Below are positions 11,674 to 23,515 of a stretch of DNA of 64,000 nt, piece after piece (the stretch's first letter is position 1; the number at the start of each line of letters is the position of its first letter). A program made the translations under genes and the position numbers. The notes under the pieces were generated by a model. That model saw nothing but the letters and a program-made list of their open reading frames with translations. It made no database searches and had not been told where the DNA came from. The stretch is from positions 1-64,000 of the forward strand of contig JADNYJ010000135.1 in the NCBI GenBank assembly GCA_015501075.1. Reading direction: 5' to 3'. The stretch is from Gymnopilus junonius (taxonomy: Eukaryota; Basidiomycota; Agaricomycetes; Agaricales; Galerinaceae).

Positions 11674-13668
11674 ATGTATAGCTATCAGATCCTTTTCGCG
11701 GCTGGCGCATTTCCTACCCTCTTCGTGGCGTCCTCATTGTCTTTGTTCTTGTCGCTGGAATCACCCAATTTATCCTGGAGGCGTGGCTGAGAAAGCGTTT
11801 AGTTGACGACAAGGAAATCCAATTCCTCATGGCCCCACTGGCATCCCTCTAGTCGGCAGGTGTTTTACCTTTCCTCTGACATCCTATTGCTGATTACTTT
11901 ATTCCAGGCTCTTTCCCTTTTTTGACCCGTTATCCAGAGCTCACCCTTGACTATTGGGCCAAAAAATATGGCTCTTTATATTCATTGTGGCTAGGAATCA
12001 ACTCTTTGTCGTCATTTCGGATCCTCACATCGTGAAGGACCTCATGGTAACAACGGTGCTGTGTTTTCTTCCAGAAAGGAAATGTATCTCAAATCGCAAG
12101 TCGTGTTTGCGGGTCGGGGTATCACCGCAACCCCGTACAATGACCGCTGGTGCGTGGATTATCATCAAATGACTACTCTTTTTAATGACAGGTGTAGGAG
12201 GAACATCGTCGACTAGCGACCATTTGGCTCAACAACCCGCGGTAGAGGGATATACTCATGTTCTCGACTATGAGGCCCTCGTTCTCGTCCAAGATCTCTA
12301 CAGGCATGGGAATGCTGGCTTACTCCCTATCAATCCTCAACCGAGCGCAGGACGTTGTTCACTTAACATATGTTGACGATCACATTTGGAATGCGTACTG
12401 GCGACATTGCGCACCCTCTCGTTGGCCGAGCTCTTCGGCTATCGCGCGAGTTCATGTCAGTATTTCAGCTATATCCGGATTCCAGATTGCTCATGAACGA
12501 CGTCAGGAATTGCACCGGACCGGTATCAAACCTGATTGATTTCGTGCCCTTCCTTCAAAAGATACCCTCATACATGAAAGCACGCGGACAGAAGCTGCAT
12601 GCTGATCTCGTTGAAACATATGGGGGGATGATTCATGAGATTGATGAGCGCCTAAAGCGTCACGAACATGTTCCAGACTGCTTGGTTAAAACTCTTCTCC
12701 AGTCACGGGAAGAAGAGGAATTAGATCACCTGGACATGTCTATTCTTTGCTCGGCATTCATGATTGGTGGCGTTGAAACGGTATTTCCAACGCTTATACC
12801 AGTTTTGATAGAATTTCACTGATCGGACTTGATAGACGGCTTCGATAATGCAGTGGTTCTCCGCACTCATTCCAGCCTATCCCGAGATTCAGGCAAGAGC
12901 TCATGAAGAATTGGATCGGGTCGTCGGCCGAGATCGACTTCCAACAGTTGATGATGAGAAGAATATGCCTTACATCCATGCCATCATCAAGGTTCTCAAA
13001 ATAAGCGTTCTGTATCTTTTGATTGACATTGCTAACACACTTGTCTTCAGGAAGTCGAGCGTTGCCATAACCCGTTCTGGCTTGGAACGCCGCACGTAAA
13101 CACTCACGACTTCACTTACCGTGGGCAATTTATTCCCAAGGACACTGTCCTGATATTAAACACTGTACGCTGGAGGACCCTCTCTACCATATGCTTCCTT
13201 TCTAATCACCTCCCTAGTACACAATGCATCATGATCCGCAGAGACATCCTGATCCCCATAGATTCAACGTAAGCACCTAATTTCGTCGACTTTTGCGCAG
13301 CCAATTCACGGCCTTCTAGCCTGAGCGTTACCTTGAGGATTCAACTCTCTCATCAGAATCAGCGAATTTGTCAAACCCGCTGGAACGAGATCATTGGATG
13401 TTTGGTGTCGGGTATGTTTAACCATTAAAACAGACTCATCATTTTTAATGTGGAATTGTAGTCGTCGCATATGTCCTGGAATGTGGGTCGCAGAACGTGA
13501 AGTTTGGCTTGTCATTTCGCGTATGCTTTGGGCTTTCAGGACGGAAGAAATTCCTGGGGAACCGATCGATCTAAAAGAATATGACGGTCTTTCGGGAAGA
13601 TCTCCAGTACCATTCCGTATCAAGTTATTCCTCGTCACGAGAAGGTGGTAAAAATTCTGGATGTCTAG
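11674..13668 (+). pseudogene. Cytochrome P450, frameshifted
   Basis: A nearly complete P450 spread over about eight exons. Recognisable parts in order: N-terminal anchor (VLIVFVLVAGITQFIL, near 11735), proline-rich hinge (HGPTGIPLVG only after a frame change), YWAKKYGSLYSLWLG, CTGPVSNLIDF after an intron near 12453-12507, the oxygen-binding helix region GGVET/TASIMQWF, the ExxR-region sequence EEDRV-like HEELDRVVGR, PERYLEDST, and the heme loop FGVGRRICPG with the Cys codon at 13472. Frame breaks occur near 11812, 11995, 12052, 12200, 12367 and 13625, most explained by one missing base in a short homopolymer. Either a decayed gene or an indel-damaged assembly. It would be an ER monooxygenase; substrate unknown. 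Confidence 0.85.
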
Positions 13669-14240
13669 AAAAGAGAACGGAATTCATTCCATTTTTGGGA
13701 AGATTAAGTTGAATGGACGCATGGTAATACTCTGTCTAATCTTGGTCTAAACCTGTACATTAATTGAATTCGGTTGGTGTTTTGACGTCGTTGTATTGTA
13801 TTTCGTCGACATGTACCTTACTTTTCGTCAATCTACTCTACTTAATTAAGGCTTTGCCAGTGCGGTGCTCTGATTACATTGAGCACTAAAGGCTGACACC
13901 CCTGGCTCTGCGAGACGTTGTCTTACGTGGGAGTGACCCTGGATTCAAGGTACGCGTGCACTGCATGTCTCGCGTAGTAGAGAACTTTCCCACTTGGGAA
14001 CAACTCCGTAGCATTCAGTGAGCTAATGCGTATCGCCTTGTATTGGTTTGAGCACTATATATTCCAGTGTATCCACTGCGTAAAACCTCGGACGCTGTCG
14101 TGACCATGGAGTCAGACTACCTACCATCGATAATCTTCATATCGAGAAATCTTTAGTTTCAGCTTCAGTGAAGGAGCCTAGATCTCTGCGTTAGTCTTCT
14201 CCTTGATTTGTTGCATTTCGTCCAGCTGACCTTGATTACA
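13669..14240. other. Intergenic; possible first exon of BTB gene
   Basis: An ATG at 14105 opens 16 codons (MESDYLPSII) before a stop; it could be part of the first exon of the BTB gene, but no matching donor was convincing. Nothing else seen. Confidence 0.3.
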
Positions 14241-14926
14241 GTTCAGGATCCAGACGCGGATGTCACATTTTGCTCTGCAGATGGTGATATGTTCCACTTA
14301 CAAAGAAAGCATTTGGAAGCAAATACAGGGGCTTTTCCTGGCTCCGAGTTCGACACTCGAGGAGAAATCACTCATCTGACCGAACCCTCTGCAGTCCTTT
14401 TACTGCTTTTTCAATTCGTATCCCCACGCGTGATCCAGAAATAGAGAGCTTGGATATGGATACCCTAGCCGTCTTGGCCGAAGCAGCCGAGAAATACGAG
14501 GTCTTTCACGCTATGAGCCTTTGCAGACTACAAATGAAGTGAGTAGTGCCTGTTCAAATCGTAGACATTTTCTGAGCTTGTCCTGGAAGAACTATGGTCT
14601 CGTCACATCCACTCAAGGTTTTAAAACATGCTGCTCGTCATGATTACCTAAACCTCATTCAGGAAGCTGTATCGTACCTTGTATGCCTACCGACAGCCGA
14701 TGTTGCAGAATATCTACCCACTGGCTATGCTATTCCATGGGTAAGTAAATCTTAGCCAAAAAGAGCTTGTTCTGACCTAAGTGAGCAGGTTCGATACCGA
14801 GAGTTATGGGATTCCTATTTCGACGACAACATCAAAAGAATAATGGAACTCCCAATATCTAGCCATGGCCCAAGGAATGGTTTCTTTACGGCGTCCTTAC
14901 AGCTCAAATATGTCATTCATGCTTAA
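14241..14926 (+). pseudogene. BTB/POZ domain protein, frameshifted
   Basis: Exons 14241-14538, 14590-14740 and 14789-14926. The first carries a BTB/POZ core: DPDADVTFCSADGDMFHLQR, EFDTRGEITHLTEPSAVL, LLLLFQF, then, after a one-base break near 14425, LAVLAEAAEKYEVFHAM. The second exon gives VLKHAARHDYLNLIQEA, the third VRYRELWDSYF, matching the layout of the many short BTB proteins of mushrooms, which mediate dimerisation and often act as adaptors. The first exon is not identified and the C-terminus (LQLKYVIHA) is shorter than usual. Without the frame break it would be plausible as a gene. Confidence 0.7.
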
Positions 14927-16641
14927 TTTCTGCGATCAAGACAATCCAGGAACTAAAGCAGTTGATATCAGTGAAGGAAGTAAAAGATTCATGTGTGAAA
15001 ACACGACCGGCCTTGATGGGATGCTTATCAGCATCCTGCCAATATCCGACTATCATTGCAAACACGTGCCGGGACATCAAAATGGACATAGAACAAACAC
15101 CTACGTTCTCAGCCTTCATGGCATCGGATGCGGCGAGGAAATCGGTTTTGTGATGTTTAAAGAACCACTTTCATATCCACGTAAATGAATATCGAGGTAG
15201 AATCCTGATCACCACGGTTTAGTCTGAATTACGTAGACGATAGGGTAAAATATAAATTTCAAACACTCACCTACGCTGCCAGCGGTGACCGAGCTTCCAG
15301 AATTGATTTCAACTCAAGCTCCAGGTTGCATGGTCCTAAGTAAGCAGACTTTTGATGTCATAGTGCAATGCCGAGCTACTTAATGCAAAAGCTGCAGGCC
15401 CTTCCTACGGAGGACCAACAAAAGTGGCAGCTAAGTACTATGCACATTAAATCACGGACTTGGGATCGAGACAGCACACTCACGTTTTCCCTAGTCATCT
15501 TCTCCACCTCCTCCTTGCCTCGTCCCTTCTCAAGCCCTTCTCCCCACCATGTTGATCGCCTGGGCCCTCCACATCGACGTTGAATGACAAGAAATGCTTG
15601 TGTGACTGTTATGATGGTCACATGGTAACACCGGGACATCCCGGACGGCCAGGGCCTAGACTACAGTATCTTGGTTTGAGTACCATGTAATAAATACCAT
15701 CTAAAAATTAACAACTCGTGAAGGAGTCCGACGAGGCCTCATGAGTACATTTGAATCGAGTTTTCTCAAACCACTTACATGACTATCTGAGGTAGATATA
15801 GATATATATTTCTGATTTCCTTCTCGTTATACATAATGTTAAAACGACATTACTTACTCCTGCAACTTCTCTACTCTGCTCGAATGCAAGCTGGGCATTT
15901 CAGAGTATGGCGGTGTGAGGGAGACCCTCAGTTTGGGTCTGTAATATGGAAATTTTAATTTTTCTATAACTCGCCGATGCGCCACCCTCCGTCAATTTCC
16001 AATTATGTACTGACCGAGTTCTTGGACAGTTTTCGGTAGTTTTATAATTTTGTTCCTGTCTGCGTAGCACACATTTTTGATTTGTACCATACCCATGACC
16101 TCTCTATCTCGTTTCGGAGCATAATAATTGATACGGCACCCTCTTGCGCAGCAAGCACAGGCCCATATCATATTTTATTTACTTTTTTCGTAGCTTTTCT
16201 CCTACTCTCCTGTTTCAAATATGACTCATTTTATATTCTAGCTACAGTATAAATACTTTGAAACTTTGTACAGTAGCTAACAATCGAATTTAGCACCCAT
16301 TTACTGGCTAAGAAGCTCTACTATCATCTGAGCATTTATATTTTCGATTTACTTCAATTTTATCAACTCTAAACTATGCTTTTGGACCTCTAGCAAACGG
16401 AGTTTGCCACTGAGTCAAGTACAGGACTCGTTCCGAACTCGACGCACCTTACTGCGTTTCAGCGGTCGTTTTCTTCTGGCAATTACTTCGTTACATATTT
16501 AATCCGAGCCTCCAAGTACATGTACTCTACAAAATGATACTCGTGGTACTCACAAAAATACCGATTGTCCCTTCCTAATCCAAGTCCAATTTATCCAGTG
16601 CAGTGATCAAACCAAATAACCATTATCCAGTTTGAAGCTCG
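14927..16641. other. AT-rich intergenic stretch
   Basis: No convincing gene. A 107-codon plus frame (14865-15188) overlaps the BTB end in another frame and has no motif. The region separates the plus-strand BTB locus from the 3' end of the minus-strand DUF6534 gene, so it is a tail-to-tail interval. Confidence 0.4.
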
Positions 16642-18004
16642 TTACTTTACTCGTTTCATGGCCGCTCGGGAAACGATCTCTTCTCGTGTGATCATTACGC
16701 CCTCTCCCAATTCGTATCCATCCGTACCGTTGTGTATATCGGTTCTGACTCGGGGGATCGTAGTTGTATTCTCTGATGCTGGAAGATCTGCCCCGATCTT
16801 CATTCTACTGTTTAGGACGACCAGCATCGAATTTGAGTACACCTTGGCCAGAATTTCGGACGGAACAAGGTAATACGACGTTCCCGGAATGTTTTCAAGG
16901 ACCAAGTTGAGGATGGCGATTGCAGCTAAATTAAGGGAGCGTTTAGTTTCACATTTCAGTACCTCGAAGGTAATAAACGAGCCTGTTACCGAGCCTGTTT
17001 CGATCACAAGTCTAATCACCCGCCTGAGACTATTTCGAGTACTTTTCAAGGCTCCAGAGCTACGGCTCGAAATCTGAACAAAAACTCTTAATATTTGAAG
17101 TAATTTAATGGCGACTTTTACTTACATAGTACGTCATGTAGATAGCAATAATAACATCGCACAAAGCACTCCCTCCATTCCACACCTCGGATAGAATGTC
17201 AGGTGAATAGTCAAAGCTATAAGTTGAATGAAGCTCACTCCTGCACATATAGAGTATGTACGACCAAGTAAGCGACTAAAAAGGACGGCATTTTTCAAGA
17301 TCACAGCGGCTGCAATTGCTCCGCCTAGTTGCAAGACAGCGAACTGGGAGCCAATGAGTATTAACGGATGCGAGCCTTGCGGCTTACATACAAAGAGAAT
17401 CACGCCAGCGACCCAGTATGATTGGGAAATAATTTTTATACGATACGCATAAAACCCCTGCGCAATGAAGGAGACTATACATGAAAGTTCAATATACAGT
17501 AGGAGACCAATGCAAAAAAAATAGTACATACTGATCCCGGTGAGCACAGGAACGTCCAGCCACGCAAGTTCCACATCGTTGAAGGAAGAAAAGTTTCCAT
17601 ATCCATCACCGAAAATATGGAAGACAGAACGAGTTATAATAATTGTTTGAAGGATGTCCAGAACGAGAACTGAGTAGACAAGACCTTTGTTCCGCATTGG
17701 ATCATTAGGAAAAGCTAAATGGTATAAGTCTTCTATGGGGTAAGCCGCACCTCTAATATTCAACAAGTAATAGTTGCTCACAAACTTGGACGACAAGAAC
17801 CCCAAATAAACCCCAGTGGAAGAGATATCCCAAAAGCTTCATCGTAGTTCAGTCTGTTAGCACGCCCTTCAAGCTTACGGATTTGTTACTTACTCGGGGT
17901 CCAGTTCTGGGCATGACATTCAATAGCACGTCCTAATGAACATGAATGAAAACTCACTGAGCTCCTACATGCGGGGGAATTACCGGAGGAGCCGTGGAAT
18001 CCAT
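16642..18004 (-). CDS. DUF6534 multi-span membrane protein, copy A
   Basis: A seven-helix type membrane protein of the basidiomycete DUF6534 family. ATG at 18004 (MDSTAPPV), an exon ending TGPR at 17894, then 17836-17782 (LLGYLFHWGLFGVLVVQV) and 17729 onward (YHLAFPNDPMRNK, WLDVPVLTGI, FYAYRIKII, LQLGGAIAAAV), a later exon (GGSALCDVIIAIYMTYY) and the last (LRRVIRLVIETG, PSEILAKVYSNSMLVVLNSR) to TAA 16642. Two junctions are odd: near 17180 the frame does not carry over without a 1-2 nt change, and near 16994 the donor at a conserved intron site is GC (GCTCGT) where copy B has GT (GTTCGT). The first intron boundary is also uncertain. Function of the family is unknown. Confidence 0.8.
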
Positions 18005-19292
18005 GCCTAGAATGTATGCGGACAAGGAGATGGAAGAGACGATCAAGGGTCGTCTTATTTACTTCTCCAAGCTTCTTTCTATAGGGATCGGCAACTACTC
18101 AAATGCCCCGATAGCCCGGGTGAAGGAAGGAAGCTATTTAGAGGGCAATCGAATTCGAAGAAGATCAAACCATGTCACGTCTGCACAGTTGTGAATATGA
18201 GTGCCAGAGTCGTAGCATCACTCTTTGCTAAGATATTCATGTATTTTTCAAGATATCCTCGCAGTCAAAAAAATTTCGCTCCCCCTTCTTATCCATATCG
18301 TCCTCGGTGATTAGTAGAGGGCGGTGTAATGCAGTGTATAACTATCCCGGTATAGCTTGTCCATCTTCCCATGCGAGCGCGAGCCTATAAAAAGATTGTA
18401 AGCCACTCAGTTTTATTCAAAAAATAGATTTTTAAGGCGTCGCCGATTTACCCATGGACGTGATCTGTCCTTTCTATAGGAGTCGGCGGCGGCAATGATA
18501 TCAAAATGAAAGTAGAGAGAAATTAAGCGGACCAACAATCAGGACCGGGAGTGTTGCAGGTAGCAGTGCAACTATTTTGAAATGTTAATTTTGATTAGTG
18601 AGCAAGAACATCACAACGCTCACTGCGATCTGGTCGTTGTTATTGTATTTCATTGAGTGTAATTGGAATTCGGTTAGCATCCAAAAATGAGTAGTACGTT
18701 AGGATCTGTCGTATGGTCAATTACGTCTTCCCGGCCCCTCCTTACAGGGATCCAGTGAACCCCTTCCTCGATCACCTCCTTGCACGCCGCCTCCAAGGAT
18801 CGCGCTATTTTTGGATTGTTTAGACCAAAGGCTGTTCGACCATTCATCTGCTTGTCACACAAGGAGGATAAGAATACATTTCACTGCATGCGAGAACGAA
18901 TCTAGTTCTACAAAGCAACAAAAATCAAACAACAGATATACATAGGTACAGCGCCCAATTCGACGGGAAGAGAAAAATGACCGACTCATCAGAATCTAAA
19001 TTCCCAGGGCATCGGTGGTCGGAAGGAGTCACCAAAAATTGCAAAGCCGAATAAAAGAAGAAACGTCTCAAGTGAGCTTACACCTCGTGCCAAGTGATGG
19101 GAATTTTGAATGCGTTCCAAGTTCATCACTGCACCAAAACCTAAGGCACGTATGCATCAGTTAGAAGGCGAAACATTGGCAATAATCAGAGTGAAGAAAG
19201 GATTTTATACACTTACCCATATATCCAGGAATGTGTCTCAAAGGCTTTTTACTCTCAACCTCCAAGCTTGAACTCCGAACGTCGGATCTTCA
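18005..19292. other. Interval with possible unassigned minus-strand exons
   Basis: On the minus strand, sequence just below the Atg14-like stop stays open in the same frame (SSSLEVESKKPLRHIPGYM, near 19235-19280), has a donor near 19217 and is followed by an exon-like piece (FGAVMNLERIQNSHHLARG, near 19085-19140). A separate 62-codon frame at 18674-18862 (KIARSLEAACKEVIEEG) also looks protein-like. These may belong to one unrecognised small gene or to an extended Atg14 C-terminus; neither family is recognised. Confidence 0.3.
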
Positions 19293-20873
19293 TCAGACAT
19301 CATCATCCACTAAATCCCACTCGTCATCTTCCTGGGGTGGCTCCATGGTTCTCTCCCTCGTTACCCCACTCGTACTAGAGGCTTTGTTGCTGACATGGCG
19401 TATACGTGGTCGAGATGCAGGATTTGCGGTTGTAGCTTGCAAGAGCTGGGCAAAATCAAGTGGGAATGATTGAGGTGTTGGTGGAGAAAGGATAGGTGTG
19501 TTTCATGGATTTCCTATCGCAGAGATGAATGAAGTGAGGATGGAATATGTCGGGTAGAATGGGGGGAGATGACTTTCACAAGACTTACCTTCCAAGCTCG
19601 AGCTACAGCAGACCATCCAGAGATTGCTAAGCACATCTCCAGCTTGGCTGAGTGGGACCTCGACGTTCTGGGTGTACGCGAGATAACATACGTCATACAG
19701 GAGCATAGAAAGAGCGGTCGTGAAAGATGATTGCAGGGATGAAGAGGGAGGGTCGGCTGATATCATTGATGCAGCCAGTGAAGATTCATTGCCCTGGGAA
19801 AAAGATTGAATACGGGACAGCCGGCTGGGCTTCAACAGATGAAGGAGGGGGAGCAGGCGTCGGCGAAGAAGACAGGTGCAGCGGATGCTTCTCGTGCCAT
19901 CTACAGGAAAGACGTCAGGCTAGAAAGGAGCTAAAGGAACACTTGGGATTCCATACCGTGCCCAACCGCCTGATTCACCGCCTTTGACAGCACCAATCCA
20001 TGGCTGACCGACGCCCAGCTTGCTGCCAGTCCATACAACCTCAAAAGGGAGTTTGATTCCGAGATAAAAGGTAAGAAGAGATAGGAAATGGATGGTATGG
20101 GTTATCACGGCATTGATATGATCGGGAGGGTATCCTAGGTCAAGATATGAGTCCCAGGTTCAGTTGAAGGTTCAGTAAGGGAGAAACTTACGTCTCATAT
20201 CGCCTGGAACGGGTAAAATCAAGTCCCCGATTGTCCATTCACCCTTAGTTCCAGCTTTGCCTCCGATGGGTGGCCTTCCGCCCACTTCAACGACGTTGAA
20301 GACCTCGACTAACTCCTGGACCAGCCCTGAGCGCGCTCGTGTGATGGTAGCCGATAGGCCGGACAATGCAGTCGCCTCCTTCAATGGAGGTGGTGATGGA
20401 GAGATTATGGTTGAGTGAAGGTTGGATGTGGATGATGTTTGTAATTTCGCCGCTGAGATTGTGCGACGACGCGAAGCCAAAGTCTCACGTAATGTCCGTA
20501 GACGGTCTCGCTCTAGTAGGTAGGTCAGAAATCAAGTAGAAGAACATATGTTTGCAGAGAAACGCACTTTTCTCATTCTCCTTCCTCAACTTGGTTAATC
20601 CGACTTGCAACTCTTCCACTCGCCTTTGACAGTCAGCAAGAGCGGCTCTTGACAACCTGGCTGGCGTCATCGTATCATCCATGGCTTTTCTCGCTCTAGA
20701 GACATGCTCATCTCTGTCCAGTGCATAATGGCCAGTTTGACTGCGTAAATCATGCAGACTATCATAGAAAGGTCAAGATGACGAATGTGAAGAACAAAGA
20801 AGGCTTACTGGGTTCGCAAACAGTTTTCACAATAGAATTGGCGTTGCTTTAGTTCACATATCTTGCAATCCAT
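19293..20873 (-). CDS. ATG14: Atg14-like autophagy PI3-kinase complex subunit
   Basis: Exons 20873-20809, 20758-20568, 20512-20192 and from 20134. The N-terminus MDCKICELKQRQFYCENC has the paired CxxC motifs (Cys 3/6 and 15/18) of Atg14, the subunit that directs the Vps34 PI3-kinase complex to autophagosome sites. A coiled coil follows (LADCQRRVEELQVGLTKL, then RDRLRTLRETLASRRR), then the C-terminal domain (WTIGDLILPVP, THTIHFLSLLTFYLGIKLP, LLYDVCYLAYTQNVEVPLSQ, DVLSNLWMVCCSS, SFPLDFAQLLQATT) and an acidic end (DDEWDLVDDDV). Frame problems lie near 19815 and at 19491-19513, where three one-base homopolymer losses would explain the break. UVRAG/Vps38 relatives share the C-terminal domain, but the CxxC start favours Atg14. 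Confidence 0.8.
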
Positions 20874-21084
20874 GGAATAAAACCCGTAAAAATGGTACAA
20901 CGAGCGCCTGCGGACGCCGTTTTCAGCAAGCTCGAGTCAAAGAGATGGCGGATAATGGATTCGAATTTCGGTGCCACAGGTAGGCGGACAATTCGGCTTG
21001 TCTACCAGTCATGTGCAATGTTATCTTATCCGATAGCAATTATGACAAGCTATTATACATGTCATAGAAATCTAGATAGACTAC

Positions 21085-22620
21085 CTATACCGAGCCGTCT
21101 TCTGACCTCTCATGCTCGGTTTCACGACTATTGGCATGTGTGTCGCAACCGATTTCAAAGATGAGTTGAGAAACAGCTGACCGCACTTGCGAATCGCGGA
21201 CATTGCAGAGAAGTTTTGGGTCCCGTAAATTGAACATAAGCCTCGAAATCATCGTCGACGACAAACTGAAATGTATGTAAGTATTAACGAATGAAAAGTA
21301 CATAATTTAATGCCAGGACGTACATACTCAAGAGTGTCGCAGTCATGCCTTGCATGTATGGCTATCAGAGTTATCAAGAATCTATGTCATTCAAATTTGC
21401 TTGTAGAACTGACCGGAAAGTACTGCAATTTATCAGATAGTTCAGCATAAGAGACAAATTCAGAATATAATGATAATGACTGACGCGGAACGACAAGATG
21501 GTGGCCGTTGAGACTAGCACCATGACACTGCAGTGGTAATTTCAGTGAGTAATTTCTTGATAAAGGGATCATTAACCAACCCGAAGTACACAGTGCCTTG
21601 ACGACAGCAATATTAGCAACGCCCCACTAAATGCATTAACATTCATACCATCGCGTAGCATGATGGCTAGAATACCAAGCCTCTGGGTTTTACCGTTAAT
21701 GATTTATAGAGTGTCAAGAGGAATATCACAATATCGAAGATAGGTGCCCAATCCAAGCATCTCCCAAAGCTAACAAGTCGGCAGGTCAGTTCGTCATTTT
21801 CATAATAATCTTCACAGGAAGGCCTACCACGGGCACTGATGAGAGGTATCGGGGTCATATTAAAACGGTCTGACCTGCTTGAAAGCGTGGAAAAAGACCA
21901 AAACTCACATCGGAGGTGTGGCTGGGACTTGACACCCAGTGGGTGGCAAATCAGACAGTGTAAAGGGCGTGCTGTGTTGACTGAGAACCGAAAACTGTCA
22001 TCGTTTAGAGATGTGAGTAGGATGATGTACAGGAAATATTTTCCGAATTACATACCAGCCCATATGCTCCCATTCCCAATCCTACCGAGAGGATCAAAAC
22101 GAGAATGAAACGGCTGCATGCGTAGATGGCATATGTTCGCAAAGCTGCGATACCTGTGTTTGCCATGATTAGAAGATGAGGAGGAGGACAGTTAAATGGG
22201 GGGTTGGCACTTACATCCAACTATTATTTGTACGAAAACGAGCAGGTACTGATGATATTGGTTCAGGCCAAAGCAGCTGAGTGGAAAAGAGTGGAAGATC
22301 CTCAATAACTTATCATCTAAGCCACAGAAGAAGGAAGGGACACATACAACTGGAGTAGTTGTCGATTGCGACCAGTCTAATAAGTGAGGATCAACTGATC
22401 AAGATTGTCTGTACACACCTTTAGCCTGTTTGGAGTTGGCCACGACCAAAATGATAGGAGCACAACGGGGATGTAACCGAAGATTGGTGAATATCTGTTT
22501 ATAAAGAATAACACCGTGCCTAGAGTCCAAGTTGATGGTTTAGTCCAGTATCGTCCAACTTCATCCTTGAATGTCAAAAGGTAGTCGTAGTAAAGAATGG
22601 CTAGATCGATAGATTCATAA
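21085..22620 (-). CDS. DUF6533 membrane protein
   Basis: Minus strand, multi-exon. The hallmark N-terminal DUF6533 stretch reads ILYYDYLLTFKDEVGRYW (near 22560-22615) and continues to PNRLK with a donor at 22418. Later exons give NQYHQYLLVFVQIIVG, ALRTYAIYACSRFILVLIL (22090-22160), LPPTGCQVPATPP (near 21920), CLDWAPIFDIVIFLLTLYKS (near 21730), IMLRDG/TVYFG across an intron near 21630-21660, and the end STMISRLMFNLRDPKL at 21220-21265 with stop at 21085. This is the usual layout of a seven-span DUF6533 protein. A one-base loss near 21680 (GG for GGG) breaks the frame between LTVKPRG and LGILAIML. The first exon is not resolved. Function unknown. Confidence 0.75.
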
Positions 22621-22972
22621 GGAAGACATCAAATCAACCCCATCTTAACGAGGAAGCGCACCAAAGGCAGCCCACAGAGTACAATCAGAGATAAACCTGA
22701 AGTATCGCTTACTCAGTACAAGCCAAAGACCTTAAATTTCGGGCGTACGTGAGAGATTTATATTAGAGTCCCCGTTAAGTGTTTCAAGTCTAGAATAGTG
22801 TATCCATCTGTCCGGGAGGATCGACATTGAATGATGGAGAGGTGTGGAGCCTACTTGGGATGAGAAAGTCGCGTTCGTAAATAGGTGTGCCGCGGACGTC
22901 CAATTGGTGTGTTCTCCAAACTCTGTCAGTCACGCGCTTTTTAAATCTAGAATCCGCTAATCACCAGCTAGC
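22621..22972. other. Intergenic
   Basis: Should contain the unresolved first exon and promoter of the DUF6533 gene on the minus strand. A frame LSLIVLCGLPLVRFL (minus, near 22660-22705) could be part of that exon but a good donor is missing. Confidence 0.3.
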
Positions 22973-23125
22973 ATGCAATCTGTTGACCCAAGGCTAGGTC
23001 CTTCAGGCTCATTGGCTGGAGACCGTATAAATATATTGTTGGAAAGGCTTGACACTGTGCTTGATATCGATGGCAAGGCAAGTCCTCGTACGGAATATCC
23101 AATTCGATTCGAAAATCTCCGTTAA
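22973..23125 (+). CDS. Orphan N-terminal exon or 50-aa ORF
   Basis: ATG at 22973 opens 50 codons (MQSVDPRLGPSGSLAGDRIN, then LLERLDTVLDIDGK). The composition looks like genuine protein and the start is well placed after a non-coding stretch. After LDIDGK the DNA reads AAG/GCAAGT, the consensus of a GC-type 5' splice site, with a possible acceptor near 23190. No continuation was found, so it may be a truncated gene remnant whose 3' part was lost before the hairpin-rich stretch at 23290. Family not recognised. Confidence 0.4.
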   Translation: MQSVDPRLGPSGSLAGDRINILLERLDTVLDIDGKASPRTEYPIRFENLR

Positions 23126-23293
23126 TTATCGAGTGATTCTAAGGGATTGACATCCCTATTTGTAATCCCTGCATTGCACCAGACATCAGATTGGTCCGGA
23201 AAGCAAAAAGAACATAATAATTTGAGGAAACCTCGGTGAATACTTTGAACTTTCAATGGAGGACAACTTGAAAGCATCAGAAGAAATACAGGT

Positions 23294-23336
23294 TACACTT
23301 CCGACACTTTTGACGCTTTTCAAAGTGCCGGAAGTG
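23294..23336. repeat. Imperfect palindrome
   Basis: Arms ACACTTCCGACACTTTTG and CAAAGTGCCGGAAGTGT are near-perfect inverted copies (one mismatch and one extra T) around an 8-nt centre. The arm motif GGAAGTGTCAAAG recurs just downstream at 23338-23350. Confidence 0.8.
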
Positions 23337-23383
23337 TAGGAAGTGTCAAAGTTTCGAACGCTTTTTTAAAGTACCCCCCCAAA

Positions 23384-23431
23384 CTTTTCATCGCTTGTTA
23401 AAGGGGAAAAAGTGATGAAAAGCGATGAAAG
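23384..23431. repeat. Second inverted repeat
   Basis: TTTCATCGCTT is mirrored by AAGCGATGAAA around a purine-rich loop. With the palindrome 50 bases to the left it makes a compact hairpin-rich block in front of the 3' end of the minus-strand gene at 23516. It could be a small foldback element or a 3'-end signal. Confidence 0.65.
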
Positions 23432-23515
23432 ATTAGGACTGACCGGGCTTTTATCTACTCTCAAAAGTATCAATAGAAAGTGTGAATCAAATCAATTAGA
23501 CTCAATTTCGTGCAT

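Noticed and set aside
16658..17077. Plus-strand frames of 60-70 codons
   Set aside because: They are antisense to the DUF6534 copy A final exon, which has clear family motifs and intron structure.
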